Part shown: positions 32,212 to 45,219 of the stretch, piece after piece
Layout of the letters: every line of letters starts with the position of its first letter
Position numbering within the stretch: the stretch's first letter is position 1
Assembly (NCBI RefSeq): GCF_000499845.2
Contig: NC_023750.2
Coordinates: 11,522,653 to 11,586,652 of the forward strand
DNA from: Phaseolus vulgaris
Lineage: Eukaryota; Streptophyta; Magnoliopsida; Fabales; Fabaceae
Direction: 5' to 3'
DNA: 64,000 nucleotides
The notes under the pieces: model-generated
What the model saw: the letters and a program-made list of their open reading frames with translations, nothing else
Database searches by the model: none
What the model was told of the DNA's origin: nothing
Position numbers and translations under genes: made by a program

Positions 32212-35200
32212 ATGAGGACCGGGCAAAGTTCAACGCGTGCTGAGAGTGGGGACATGACCATGCAGCAGGTCATGGACATAATGCAAGGCTTGCAGGAGGC
32301 GATGGCGGCTTCGAAGGTTGAGCAGGAACGCATGCAGTTGGATCTCGCGGCGTCTTAGGCGAGAAATGAAGAGTTATGCTGCACGCACGAGGAGTTGCGC
32401 CGCGGGTTGCGTAACAACTCAGGGCTGCGTGAGGGGGATGAGCGTGAGTGTTTCACTCCACCAAGGGAGTTTTCTACGCCGTTCTCGCAGTCGATCCCAG
32501 AAGCGGCAATCCCTAGCTCGTTTGTAGGGCCTAAGGTGACTTTCACAGGGATGGAAGATCCTGAAGCACATCTCACTGTGTTCCACACGCAGATGATGTT
32601 GGTAGGCGGCTCCGACGCCGTAAGGTGCATGCTCTTCATGAGCACTCTGACTGGGATGGCTATGGACTTGTTCATCAGCCTTCTAGATGGCCATATCACC
32701 TCCTTCGTCCAGTTATCACAGCTGTTTAGGGAGCAATACCTAGCCAACAGGGCTCCACCACCAGTTTCGTACGACCTGTTCGACGTCAAGCAGTACCAGG
32801 GCGAAACTTTGAAGGAGTACATCAATCGCTTTGGGGCCCAGGTGGTGAAGGTTGGCACCACAGAAGAGCCCATGATCGTCTACACATTCAGAAAGGGGGT
32901 GTGCCCTGGGCCTTTCTGCGAGTCCATCATTCGCAATCGCCCCCGAACTTTTGCTGAGATAAGGCGACGCGCTATGGAGCACATCGCCACTGAGGGCGAG
33001 GTGTGTGAGAAGCGCACAAGTGTTGCACCCGCGCGCCCAAGAGCACCGTCACGTGCGCAACCTGCCAGGGTCTACGAGGCGACGATGGGAAGGAAGAGCC
33101 AGGAGAGGAGACGCCCATACAAGGCGAGGAGGCCCCAAGCTAGGGGTCGAGCAGAGGGTAACAGGGCAGCGAGGGAAGGAAATAGGCCACTGAGGCACAA
33201 CTTCGTAATAGAATTGAAGGATCTCATTGTTGTGCCTAATATTGTAGATAGGCTGAGGCCACCAGTGAAGACAGATAAAGTGCTGGGTCCGCACAAAGAC
33301 TCGTGGTGCGAGTTCCATGAGGCATTCGGACACCACATCAACAACTGCTTGGCGTTGGGCCATCAGCTAGATGAACTGGTGAAGAATGGTTTCCTGAAAG
33401 ATTACCTGGCAGGGTCTGCTGCGGCCGCGGCCTTGACGGTGCCAGAGGAAGAACAGGCACACGAAATGCCAATCCATGGAGAAGTACACACCATCTCTGG
33501 TGGCTTCTCAGGAGGAGGGCCCACTGCCTCTCAGCGCAAGAGGTATGCGAGGTTAGTGAATTCAGTTGCTGGAGAGGGTTCGGATGACCCGTGGGAGACA
33601 GGCCTGGTGTTCACGAGGACTGATCTGCGTGATGTCGTCCCACATGACAATGACCCCGTGGTCATTTCAGTTGTCACAGCTGGGAGAAAGGTGCATAGAG
33701 TCCTCGTCGACCAGGGCAGTTCAGCAAATGTCATGTTCTGGTCGACCTTCAACAAGCTGCAGTTGCCCCCAGACCTGCTGAGGCCTTACACTGGATGCTT
33801 GTATGGGTTTGCGGGGGACTAGGTGGAAGTGCGTGGCTACTTGGAGCTGAGGACGACGTTCAGGGATGGAATGATGTCCCGTACAGAGAGCATTCGATAC
33901 TTGGTAGTCAACGCCAACTCAGCTTACAATATTCTGTTGGGCAGGCCAACGCTGAATAGGCTAAGAGCAGTGGCCTCCACGCGCCACATGAAGATGAAGT
34001 TGCCAGATCTTAGTGGCAAGGTAATCGTGATCAACTCTAATCAAGAAGAGGCCCGAAAATGCTATGAAAATAGCTTAAAAACAAAGAGGGGCGTGGTCAT
34101 GGTGATGGAACGCCCACCCATTTCGGATACGCCAATGGAAGTAGAGCCATTGGAAGAGGCGATGCCTGCGGATTCGATGCCTATCGAGGCCTCACCTGCG
34201 GAGGCGACGCCTAGGGAAGACGCTCACCTGGAAGAAACACATGGGGAGGCATCGCCCATGGAAGAAGCATAAGAGGAGGCGACGCCTGAAACACCTGATG
34301 GGGCGACGCCTATGAGAGAAGGCCGCAGAAGCGAGTCTCGTGCAGAAATTGTGCGAGACAGGCGACCCCAACCAGTAGATAACGTGGTGGAGAGACGGAT
34401 AGGTGGTAAGGTATTCAAGTTGGGGCGTTTGCTGAGCCAGGAGAAACAGGATGAAGTGGCGATGGTGATCTCGCGCCACCTAGATGCTTTTGCATGGTCC
34501 GCCTCGGACATGCCAGACATCGACCCAGATTTCCTATGCCACGACCTCACCATGGATCCCAAGGTTCGCCCTGTGCGACAAAGGAGGAGGAAGTTTAACG
34601 ATGAGAGGCGCCTCATCGTACGGGAGGAGATGCAAAAGTTGCTAAGTGCTGGGCACATCAGGGAGATCGAATACCCTGAGTGGCTGGCCAATGTCGTCCT
34701 AGTAAAGAAGGCGAATGGAAAGTGGAGAATGTGTGTCGACTTCACGGACTTGAATAAGGCGTGCCCTAAGGATTCGTACCCCCTGTCCAGCATCGACGCG
34801 TTGGTGGACAACGCTTCAGGATGTAAGATGTTGAGCTTCTAGGATGCATTTTCGGGGTATAACCAGATAAAAATGCACCCAAGGGACGAGAGCAAAATAA
34901 CGTTCATGACAGAGACGTGCAACTACTATTATAAAATGATGCCATTTGGGCTGAAGAATGCGGGTGCCACCTACCAGAGGTTGATGGATAAGGTCCTTGC
35001 ACCCATGCTGGGAAGGAACATGCAGGCCTACGTAGATGACATGGTGGTGACCTCACAGGAAAGGGGGCGGCACACAGAGGATCTGGAAGAACTTTTTGCC
35101 ACCATATCAAGGTATCGCCTCAAGTTGAACCCCGGGAAGTGCATCTTCGAGGTTGAGGCCGACAAGTTGTTGGGCTTTATGCTCACGGAGAGGGGAATAG

Positions 35201-37697
35201 AGGCAAACCCCGACAAGTGCGCAACTATTATTGCCATGAGGAGCCCTACCATACTAAAGAAAGTGCAGTAGCTTACTGGGCAAATGGCAGCTTTGTCAAG
35301 ATTTGTGTCTGCTGGTGGTGAGAAGGGCCACCCCTACTTTCAGTGCCTCAAGAGGAATAGCCATTTTGCATGGACAGATGAGTGCGAAGCAGCGTTCCTC
35401 AAACTGAAGGAGTACTTGGCGACGATTCCGGTGCTGTGCAAGCCACGAGCAGGCGTCCCCCTTCGCTTGTACTTCGCCGTGACTGAGTGGGCTATCAGCT
35501 CTGTGCTGGTCCAGGAGCAGGATCAAGGGCAAAGGCCCATCTATTTTGTAAGCAAGGCCTTGCAAGGCCCATAGTCGAGGTACCAGACGTTGGAGAAGGC
35601 GACGCTGGCAGTGGTGTTCTCAGCCAGGAGGCTCCGCCACTATTTTCATAGCTTCATAGTGGTGGTGATGACGAACCTCCCCATTTAGAAGGTACTTCAG
35701 AAGCCAGACGTCACTGGGAGGATGGTTCGCTAGGCAGTAGAGCTGTCGGAGTTTGATATTTAGTACGAGCCCAGGGGATCCTTCAAAGGGCAGGTCTACG
35801 CAGATTTTGTTGCAGAGCTTTCACCAGGAGGCGCCCCCCAGGAGGTGGAGTTAGGATTACAGTGGATGCTCTCAGTTGATGGGTCCTCCAATCAGCAGGG
35901 GAGTGGCGTGGGAATAGTCTTGGAGGGACCCAACGGGGTGTTGATCGAGCAGGCCCTACGCTTCACCTTCAAGGCAAGTAATAACCAAGCTGAGTACGAA
36001 GCTCTGATCGCCGGGATGCTTTTGGCCAAGGAGATGGGTGCGCGAAGCCTCTTGGCAAAGAGTGATTCCCAGTTGGTCACAGGGCGGGTAACAGGGAGAA
36101 CCAAGCAAAGGACCCACAGATGGCAGCGTACTTGCGGTACGTCGAGGTGTTGAAGGGAGCCTTCGTCGCTTTTGAGCTGGTGCATGTCCCAAGGGAGCAG
36201 AATGCCAGGGCTGACCTGCTTGCCAAGCTGGCTAGCTCAGGCAAGGGGGGAAGGTAGAGGACAATCATCCAGGAAACGCTCAAGACGCCGCGAAAGTTCG
36301 TGGCAGACAATAGGGTAGATGTTCTTCACATCAGCACGACGAGAGGAAAGCCAAGGAGCCATCGCTCTTTGATTCAAGATACAGCGAGGACACCCCGTGT
36401 CAGCGCTTATGCAGCCTTGCCCGAGGAAGAGAAGTGTGTGCAAGTGTGTGTTGTACAAAAAGGGGATACTTGGATGACGCCTTATAGGTGATACATTGCA
36501 GATGGGATTCTCCCAGCAGAGTTTGGAGAGGGAAAGAGGATAAAGAAGAACTCTGCAAGGTATACTCTCGTGGATGGAGCATTGTTTAGGCATGGGTTCA
36601 CGCACCCAATTCTGACGTGCGTGAGTGGCAATGAGTGTACAAGCATCATGTCGGAACTCCACGAAGGGATTTGCGGAGGCCACGTGGGGGGAAGATCACT
36701 AGCTTCCAAGGTGATTCGCACAGGGTTTTATTGGCCATCCGTAAGGGAAGATTGCGTGAGATACGCCCAACGATGCAAGCAGTGTCAGATGCATGCTGAT
36801 TGGCACAAGGCGCCTCCAGAAGAGCTGAGATCGATTTACAGCCCGTGGCCCTTCCACACATGGGGAATCGATATTCTGGGGCCTTTCCCTCTGGCGATAA
36901 GGTAGATGAAGTACTTGATAGTCGCTATTGAGTACTTCACGAAGTGGGTAGAGGCAGAACCAGTGGCCCAGATCATTGCGCACAAGGTACAACACTTTGT
37001 CTGGAAGAACATCGTGTGTCGATTCGGGGTGCCGAGGCGTCTTATCTCAGACAATGACACTCACTTCGCAAGTCAACAGTTGGGGAAGCTGTGTGCGTAG
37101 GTAGGAATCAAACAAGTGTTCGCATCAATCGAACACCCCCAAACGAACGGGCAGGTAGAGTCTGCAAATAGAATTTTGCTGAGGGGGTTGAAACGAAGAC
37201 TGGAGAAAGCTAAAGAGGCGTGGGCAGAAGAAGTGCCAAGGATTGTGTGGGCTTACCACACCACGCCTCAATCTTCCACCACGGAGACGCCTTTCAGCCT
37301 AGTATATGGGTCAGACGCCATGATCCCAGTGGAGATACACGAGAGTTCCCCGCATTTTCTAAGTTTCATGGCAGAGGAGTCCAACGAAGAAAGAAAGGTG
37401 AATCTAGACCTGTTAGACGAGGCCAAAGAAGAGGCGAGGATAAAGGCTAAAGCTGTGAAGAGAAAAATGGAGCATCAGTAAAGCTCTAAGGTGAAACCGC
37501 GGCAATTCCAAGTGGCTAACTTGGTCATGCGGAAGGCTCATCCTTACGAGTTGGAGAATAAGTTGTCTCCCAAGTGGACTGGACCTTTTAGAGTAACCGA
37601 CGCCAAGGGGAATGGTTCGTAAAAACTCGAGACTCTGGAAGGAGGCCCCATCCCACGTAGCTGGAACGCAACCAACTTGAAGTTTTATTTCAGTTAA
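32212..37697 (+). pseudogene. Tat-lineage gag-pol of element A, many nonsense codons
   Basis: Gag from ATG 32212, with EAHLTVFHTQMMLVGGSDA and the YDLFDVKQYQGE block. Then a CEFHEAFGHHINNCLAL knuckle-like motif, protease with VDQGSSANVMFW (about 33710), reverse transcriptase with YVDDMVV (about 35030), and an additional aRNH-type RNase H (SVDGSSNQQGSGVGI from about 35875) typical of the Tat lineage. Integrase follows with WHKAPPEELRSIYSPWPFHT and GIDILGPF, ending at 37697. The frame is open except for 15 in-frame stops (32356, 33820, 34270, 34840, 35269, 35572, 35686, 35731, 35761, 36255, 36489, 36903, 37098, 37479, 37620) and one frameshift near 36100. Many fit C-to-T changes. Dead copy. Confidence 0.93.
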
Positions 37698-38205
37698 AAA
37701 CGTTATGTAGCACAACAGTTTAAAAGGGGACACTCTTTTCCCCCTTTCGGGGGTTTTTAATGAGGTCACCCAAGTAAAATGAAGTTCAAGAAAACTTTGT
37801 CTCAGTTTCTCCTTCTCTCACAACGTAAAAGCAAAGATTAAGAAACAAAAACAAAGGCTCGAGGCATCGCCAGTTGTGGGCGCCGCCAAGTTAAGGTGTC
37901 ACCAGTTGTGGGCGTCGACAAGTTGAGGCATCGCCAGGTGTGGGCGTCGCCAATGGTAGGCGTTGTCAAGCGTAGGCGTCGCCAAGCGTAGGCATCGCCA
38001 AGATAAAGGAGCGGGCGTGAAGTGCGCAAACCAGTTTGAACGAGTCGACACCTCAAGGCGAGTGGCGAGAGCACACTCTCAGGCGCGGGCATCGAGTTGA
38101 AAGGTACGCATAGTATAAGTTAAAATCCGGGTGTCTAGTCCCTGAGCAGGGGTTAAGGGATTCCTTCGGGACACCCCCTCCTCGGGAGAGAACGGCTAGC
38201 CCCGG
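37698..38205 (+). other. Element A region after pol, with GGCGTCGCC-type repeats
   Basis: Post-integrase untranslated region matching that of element C (TTTTTAATGAGGTCACCCAA). It is followed by a minisatellite of about 16-bp units (37860-38000: GGCGTCGCCAAG and variants) and a GC-rich stretch with short palindromes near 38130-38205. It ends at the reversed copia LTR, so the antisense ORF and 3' LTR of element A are missing. Confidence 0.7.
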
Positions 38206-39346
38206 TGTCTGATGTTTAGACCCCTCGCAAGGAAATGGCGGGAGGGGGGGGGGTGAATGGTTTAAAGAGGGTTTTCACAAACTTTTAAGCCAAGAATGAA
38301 ATTACTTCGAGAAACACTTGAATCAGAATTTAGTTTGCCACAACAAAAAGCAAATAAGCACAACACCAGAAAAACAATCGGTTGTTTTGCAGAAACAGTC
38401 AGTTGTTTATACCAGTTTACAAATATCAAAACTGAATTTAAAGAGATTAAGGATTGAGAGAATGCACACAGAGGTTTATACTGGTTCACTCTAAACCCAG
38501 AGCTACATCCAGTCTTCCCAGAAACCACTGGGGAATCCACTAAGCAATCAACCCTAGATCCCTTACAACACAACCAAAGAAGTGACCTTGATCCCCTCAA
38601 GACACACACTTCCTTTGGTCAAGCACAACAACACTAAGAATGCTGATCTTGATCCCCTTAAGAACACACAACACATCTCAGCAATACACAAAAGCTTTCT
38701 TTCAAAGTACAAAGGATTACACTTGTTATAGAACAAATCTGAAATCAATACAAGCTGAAAATCCTATCTCACACTCTTTGATCAATCAATCTCTAAGCAA
38801 TTCTCAACTTTTCAAAATCTCAAAATCAGTTCTTTAAACTCAAATCTGTTCTTTTTGTATATGATCAAAGTTGTTTGTTACATAATCTTAACAAACTATT
38901 AATTGCATTTAAAGATTGGTCAAAACATTAAAAACTGGAGCGTAATCAGTTAGAAAATCATTTAATGCTCAATCAAAGCACAAAATAGTTTTCTGTTATG
39001 GTCCCAAAACAAACAATCGGTTGTTTCCACAATTCAGTCAGTTGTTTTGGTTTGACAGCAAGTCAACCATCAAAAATAGTTTTCAACTTTTCTAAAAACA
39101 CCTAAGTATAAAACAATTGGTTGTTTCGACAAAACAACAGGTTGTTTTTCACTTTGTTTGAAAAACACTTTTCTTTTAAAAGGTTTGAGAATGCTTATGC
39201 TTTGGATTTAATCAAGAGTGGATTATACATAAAGTCTACCCCAGATCCTATCTAAAAGACAGCTCAGCAACAACAAGCACATCCAGCCTTTCATCAACCT
39301 TCAAAGGGTTTGGATTCTTCAAAGCTTGAACACATTTGGTTCAACA
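38206..39346 (-). mobile_element. Copia (Sirevirus-like) LTR, reversed
   Basis: On the minus strand it starts TGTTGAACCAAATG (39346) and ends near ACATCAGACA (38206), about 1140 bp. It shares with the Sirevirus LTR the order of landmarks, including GGATGTAGCT then GTGAACCAGTATAAA and a C-rich stretch near its end. It carries a repeated near-palindrome AAACAATCGGTTGTTT. No target duplication was found, so it may be a solo LTR with rearranged flanks or a fragment. The 38206 boundary is uncertain by several tens of bases. Confidence 0.75.
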
Positions 39347-41620
39347 TTTCTATTTCCACAAAAACTGGCCATCAGGGCCGACACCCGGTGGAAGTATTTT
39401 AACAAAGGCAGATCCTTTTATTTGGTACTCGTTGTTACTTTGTTGGCCATCATTTGGGAGTCACTTCGGCACTTCACCCTTCGCACTTCCATTTGCTAAG
39501 AGAAGTTTGGCGATAAAATCTTCCTGGTTGTTAGATGTTTTGAAACTGAAGTTCTGAGACTGCTTTGTTCTGATATTTCCTGACCCTTCAAGGATTATCC
39601 AAGTGCCTCCTCTAGTTTTATTAGACGAGTCATCTACGTATAAAACCCATCATTCTTCGACGACTTGGTCGCCTTGAAGCTCGGATACGAAGTTGGTCAA
39701 GCATTGGGATTTAATAGGTCCTTTAGGTTCGTATTTGATCCCAAATTACGATAACTCGACCGAAAAAGCTATTATTCTCCCATCTAGTTTGAGTTTTCGT
39801 AAAACGTTGCTTATGGGACAGTCGATTTTGACAATGATTTGGTGGCTTTTGAAGTAGTGTCGCAACCTCCGAGTTGTATGTACCAGTTCCAAAGCGACTT
39901 TCTCGATCATCTGGTATCAAGTTTATGAATCTTGTAGTACTCGACTAACAAATTACATAGGTTGTTGTTCGTTTGTGCCTTGTGGGATTCCTACGCTTAT
40001 GGCCTCGGCTGATACGACCAAGTACACGAGTAAAGGTTCTCCTTCTTCCAGTTTACGGAGGATGGGGGTGTGGTCAGTCCCTGTTTCATGGTGGCAAAGG
40101 CATCTTCACATGCTTTGTTCTAGTCGAACTTGTCAAATTTTTTCATTAGTTTGAGTATTGGTTTTATCTTCTATGCTATCTTAGGTACAAATCTAGATAG
40201 CGAGGTGAGTCGGCCGACGAGTCTTTGTACTTCTTTTAGGCTTTGGGGGTTTCTCATATCTTTCAAGGCTTTGGGGGTTTCTCATATCTTTCAATTCCTC
40301 GGCTTGTAAGTAAGAAGCCCAAGAATTTTCCCCTCTCTACTCTGAACACGCACTTCTCGGGGTTGAGCCTTAATGTCGAAATCTCTTAATATGTCAAATA
40401 CCTCCAACAGGTCCTTGGCATGTTGTTCGAGATTTTTTAATTTGCCGATCATGTTGTCGACATAAACTTCTACATTGCAACTGATTTGTTATTTGAACAT
40501 TTAGTCCATCAATCTTTGATATGTGGCACCTGTTTTCTTTAAGTCGAATGGCATTACTTCATAGAAAATTTTTGCCTTATCTGTCATAAGCAGTTTTAGG
40601 TTTGTCAGCTTCATGCATGAGAATTTGATTGTACCCCGAATAGGCATCTAAGAAGCTCATGACTCCATGCCCCGCAACACCGTAGACTTCTACCAATATG
40701 TCTATGTTAGAAGTGGATAGGCGTCTTTGGGGCACGCCTTATTCAAATCACTGTAATCGATGCACATACACCACTGCCTGTTGCTTTTCTTCACCACAAC
40801 AATGTTAGCTAGCCATGTGGTATACTGCATCTCCCGTATGATCGCGGCCTCCCTTAGCTTGCATGCATACTTCCGCTTGGGCCGCCAACCTTCTTTCCTC
40901 GCCTAGTCTTAATTTCTTTTGTATTATCGATTTCGCGTCTCGGCATATCACTAATTTGTACGACATTACTTGCAGAGCGATCCCTGGCATGTCGGCAGTC
41001 GTCCAAGCGAATACATCCTTAGTGATTTTTTGTTGGTCTTCTCCTTTAAGGTTGGCATTGATTCGCGTTCTTAATTCAGGCTTTCCAATCTGCAAAGGGG
41101 TGGTTTTTTCGTTTTCGACTATCGAATTCACTTCTTTCATCCGCAAGATGGATCTTGGTAAAATTCTTAAGCTCGCTGCATAACATTCCCTTGCGGTTTT
41201 TTGGTGCACTCTCACTCTTTCAATAATTCCATCTTCGGGTGGAAACTTCATTTTTAAGTGCAGTTTTGACACAATGGCCCTCAATCAGTTTAAGAATGGT
41301 CTTCCAAGTAGTACATTGTAAGAGGTTTTAGCGTCCATGATCAAGTATCTGATCTTAATATTTTCTGCCTCTTGTCCTCCCCAAACTTTGTGCAGAGGTC
41401 GACGTATCCTCTTTTGTCCACCCTTTCTCCCAAGAAGTTGACGATCTGTTCATCATAAGGGATGGCTACGTCTGAGGAGACTCATATCTTTTTAAAGGTT
41501 TTGAGGTATAGAATGTCCACTAAGCTCCCTATGTTAACCAGGGTCTTCATGGCGTAGTTTGCCAATTCAATTATTATTACCATAGGGTCAACTTGATCTG
41601 AATCTATTCCCCTTAAGTTG
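39347..41620 (-). pseudogene. Element D: decayed Tat-type pol (protease, RT, RNase H)
   Basis: Minus-strand pol remnant. Protease text at about 41620-41480 (DPMVIIIELANYAMK then SSDVAIPYDEQIVNF). A PR-RT linker and RT start at 41284-40805 (LHLKMKFPPEDG, DVFAWTTADMPGI). Then RT pieces with SFLDAYSGYNQI near 40650, and aRNH-type RNase H pieces at about 39760-39350 (WVLYVDDSSNKTRGG, FSFKTSNNQEDF). Integrase is missing at the copia LTR boundary. A 28-bp stretch is duplicated in tandem at about 40239-40296. Heavily broken and much older than A and B. Confidence 0.82.
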
Positions 41621-42590
41621 ATGGAGATCAAGGCCAAGGACAAATAGAAGCCAATCACCAAGGACAAGAAGAGGAAAAGGTAGATGTGCAAGACATTATT
41701 CATCCTCCTCAAAGGCTTACAAGAAGCATGTTCAAGGCCTTAGGAAATAATGGACAATTGTTTTCTTTATTTGTAATATCGTTGGTAGATGGTGCTTAAG
41801 AGGGAAACGTAAGAAACCTCTTTTGTAAAAGCATCCTTAGTTGTAGTTTAGAAATATTAGAAGCTTAGGGGGGTGTGAACTTAGTAAGGGATGCTAGGGG
41901 GAGTGTAGATCTGAGTTAGGAGGTGCCAAACTAGGAAGGAAAGTCACACTTCCTTCATGCACTAGTTGGCGCCGAAGTTACATGTCATTTAGGGGCACAT
42001 TTGCATTTGATTTACTTTGCATTTCAGCACCTTATAGGCTATAAATAAAGGTGCCTGCCTTGTAGAAATCAGATTTGGAAATTGAAGTAAGAAAACTCTA
42101 CTCAATTTGAGAGAGAAATTGGAAGAGCTTTGGTGCCTTCATCAAGTCTTATCTTGGGTGTCTATGGTGAACCTTAAGTGGCGGCAACACACTAATCTTG
42201 GAGTACCCACACTCTAAGTGGAGTGATCACTCACCTATTCTTCCATCTCCATAAGTTTTCTATTCTCAAGCTTTGTTTCTTCTTCATGTTCATGTTCTAG
42301 CTTACTTGTTCTTCAATTCTATTTCGGTGCCTTGCTGTATTTTCAATTTCTGTTCGGTAGTTTCCTTTCTTTGGCTGAGTTCAATTGTTATTTCTTCAAT
42401 TCTTGTGATTGTGATTCAATTTGACAATACATGGACTTCCATGTGAGCTTTGGTTCGGTGCAAAGTCTTGGTGAGTTCTTGAAGTAGAACCTTCATCCAA
42501 TTCTAACTAAAGTGCCAATTCATGACCAACTCAAGTTGTTCCTAAGAATGTCAAAGAATCATGTATTCTTGCTATTGCATTCACATCATA
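41621..42590 (+). mobile_element. Fragment E1: 3' end of another LTR element inside element D
   Basis: Plus-strand insertion in the minus-strand element D. It starts in the 3' coding end (PPQRLTRSMFKALGNNG near 41700), passes a purine-rich tract (TGCTAGGGGGAG) and enters an LTR beginning TGTAGATCTGAG at about 41904, ending near 42588. The LTR has a TATA-like CTATAAATAAAGG near 42050. A second copy of the same 3' end and LTR start is at 43881-44292. Truncated on the left; its family is not identified. Confidence 0.65.
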
Positions 42591-43880
42591 AGTCCTCGTC
42601 CGAGTTTGTTATCGGTGGCATGGTTCGTCTGCTTCTTCCGATGGAGTTGACGAAGCGGAAGCTATGCATATGGCATTTTCGGGACGAATAGGAGGCTCTT
42701 CCTCCCGCAAATTATTCGGCTATGGTACCACTCTTCTATTTTATCTTTCAAGGCAACACATTCTTCAATTGTGTGGCCAAAGTTTCGATGATATCGGCAA
42801 TGCCGACTTGGGTCTGCATTAGGGGGAGTGTGAGCTCTTTTGAATGGTGGTATGAAGTTAGTATTCAAGGCTTCGTCGAGGACTCTTGACTATTTAGCAA
42901 TCAGAGGAGTGTATTGTGAGAATCTGATCGACTTTAGGAACTCCCTCGGTCTTCTCGGTTGCCGCATTTTCTGTGCTACCTCTCTTTCTATTCTTTGAAT
43001 CTCAGTGTCCTCGATCACCTTTGTTTTGAATTCCCTAAGTTCTTCCAGCTGCATGAACTTCGAGACCCGTAGTCTCAGCCTGTTCATGCTTCCTGCCAGT
43101 TTTTTACACAGGTTGTCCAAGAAAGGTCTTGGCTTGAGGGCTATCACGAGATGGTGGAGCTACTTACGGGCTTAGGTCTTGGATACTGAGAGCTACCTTG
43201 CCGAATCTTTCCATAAATGATTAAAGTGTCTTAGGCTTCTTTTGTTGGATGTTTACAAGAGCAAGGGAAGTTAGATGGTGAGGTATACTTGTGGCGAATT
43301 GAGTCGAGAATTTGGACATTAGGGTGTCAAAACAGTCAATTGTAAGGGGCAGGAAACAGGTGAACCAGTTTAAAGCAGCCCCCTTCAACGAGGTGGGGAA
43401 GACGCGACAAATTAGGGCATAGTCCATTGTATATAGGCTAACCTGGGTCACATAGGCGCCCACATGTCCGTCCAGGTCGCCACTGTCATTGTATTTATCA
43501 ATCGTCTGACTTTTCCAGGTGTATGGTAGCGACACCTCCACAATTGCTTTAGTGAAAGGATGTTGGCGTGATGACAACCCTGTGCCCCCCCGATGTTCTG
43601 TGTACCGTGTGGTGGGGGTGTGTGAATTGTTTTCTCATTGCATCCGTGTCAACTTCATATTTTTATAATGTTCGTTGTTTCTTAAGTCTTCTTGGGTTGT
43701 TGGCGTATGGCTGAGTTCCAACCTCCTCTTCATCATTTCTTTCTCGACCTTCAGGGTCTCTATCTCCTTCGCGTTCTTGTTTCATGTTTTTGAGTTCTCT
43801 TTTCATATCCAAGATCATAGCTAGCAGATCTATTGATCGTCCTTCCTCGTTCTGCTTGTCGTTTCCCATCATGTTTCGCG
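42591..43880 (-). pseudogene. Element D: gag remnant
   Basis: Minus-strand gag of a Tat-lineage element. N-terminal charged stretch at about 43870-43663 (LLAMILDMKRELKNM), capsid-like core at 43577-43221 (YNDSGDLDGHVGAYVTQ, CRVFPTSLKGAALNWF), more gag at 43147-42890, and a knuckle-like CRYHRNFGHTIEECVALK at about 42800. It continues into protease across the E1 insertion. Multiple stops and frameshifts. Confidence 0.82.
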
Positions 43881-44292
43881 TGTGATGAAGATCTAGTAGA
43901 GGAGGCGCCTGGGGCCCAAGCCCAAGCCAAAGTGGAGGCCTTGGCCCAACCCATGAGCTCAACATCCTTCATGCCTCAAAGGATTACTAGGAGCAAAGCC
44001 AAGGCTTTGGGAGATGAGCATCATTGGATGTCTCTCTTTGTAATTACTTTTAAGTAGTATTTTTTAGTAGAACATAAAGGGAGTTGTAGATATAAATATA
44101 AGAGGTGTAAATGTACAAAGATAAGTCACACCTTCCATGTGACATAAAAGATAGGTGTAGGTGTAGTTTTAGGAGGTGCCAAAGATAGAAATCAAGTCAC
44201 ACTTCCTTTGTGACTTGTTTAGGCGCCGAATTTGAATAGTCTTATGTTTGAATTTTGCCTTTTCATTTTCAGCCCTCTTCTACTATAAAAGG
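43881..44292 (+). mobile_element. Fragment E2: 3' coding end and partial LTR
   Basis: Same family as E1. The coding end QRITRSKAKALGDEHHW stops at 44057. A purine tract (AAAGGGAG) follows, then an LTR start TGTAGATATAAATA at 44084. The LTR is cut after CTACTATAAAAGG by the 5' LTR of element B. In E1 the same point continues with TGCCTGCC, so element B may have inserted there. Confidence 0.65.
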
Positions 44293-45219
44293 TGTACCGC
44301 CCAGGTGGTCGAAAGTGATGACGTGGCAGCAAGCTATTATATAGGCGTGTTGAACGGGGCACCTGGCTGGCAGAAGGGAAGGAAGTCGGGGGCTCGTGTA
44401 GTCGCCAGTTATTAAGTTGGTGTGCTCCGATCTCTAGCATACCTAAACCGGCGGTCACCAGGTTTGAGATGAAGTCGCCGGATGTGAACCCAGACGACCA
44501 AGTGATTAGAGATCGTCGAAAGAAGGACATCGCCGAGGGATCAGGGAAGCTTGTTTCAGGCTTTCGAAGCAGAGGATAAAGTCGTCAGATAGTCGTTCCC
44601 TAGCTAGCCAGAGGTTGAGGTCGAGGAACAGCTTACCCGAGCATGCACGATGAAGCAAGTGAAGTAGATCATGAAGGCGGCCGGCGAGACCACAGGGAAG
44701 GTGTGTATGAAGGCACCCGTACTCGCCACGCAGAAGAGATCACGCTCCAAGGCAGTTATGCGCTGAGTTGTTTCTTGCATAAGTAACTTAGCCAAAAAGC
44801 CTGAAGAGTAAGAAGTGGCGCCCAAGTCAAGGATGCTCCAGATGGTGACACGTGTACAGCTGGATACGAGCCACGTGTCCAGATGTGTAACTGTCAGGAG
44901 AGAGAAAGTGCACAGGTATATAAGAGATTCTAACGAACTTCTGAGGTACGCACATTTTAGAATACTTCTTTTACGCTTGTGAGAACTTGAGCACGCTGAG
45001 AGAGAATTTTGCACGGTTCCTGTTCTTAGTTTTCTCTTAGTATTTTGGTGGTTCAGTCGCTGACTTGGGCGTCGGAGCGTGATCGGCCGCAGCGGCACCG
45101 TTCTGTCTTTTGCAGGTTCTTGAGGTGAACCAAGGCGAAGGACGGAAGCTAGTACGGCGCAAAGTCGATCCAGATTTGACGAGGCAAGGCTCTTGCGTCT
45201 TGGTCAACTGGCAGGATCA
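44293..45219 (+). repeat. 5' LTR of Tat-lineage element B
   Basis: 927 bp, TGTACCGCCCAGG to GGCAGGATCA. The first 316 bp are repeated without indels at 55823-56138 with about 10 differences, nine of them transitions. TATA box at 44917. A different LTR family from element A. Confidence 0.92.
44917..44924 (+). promoter_or_regulatory. TATA box of element B LTR
   Basis: TATATAAG in GGTATATAAGAG, about 300 bp before the LTR end. Prediction only. Confidence 0.5.

Noticed and set aside
33072..36310. Many minus-strand open frames opposite gag-pol of elements A and B
   Set aside because: They shadow the GC-rich sense coding sequence and have no domain, unlike the antisense ORFs downstream of integrase.
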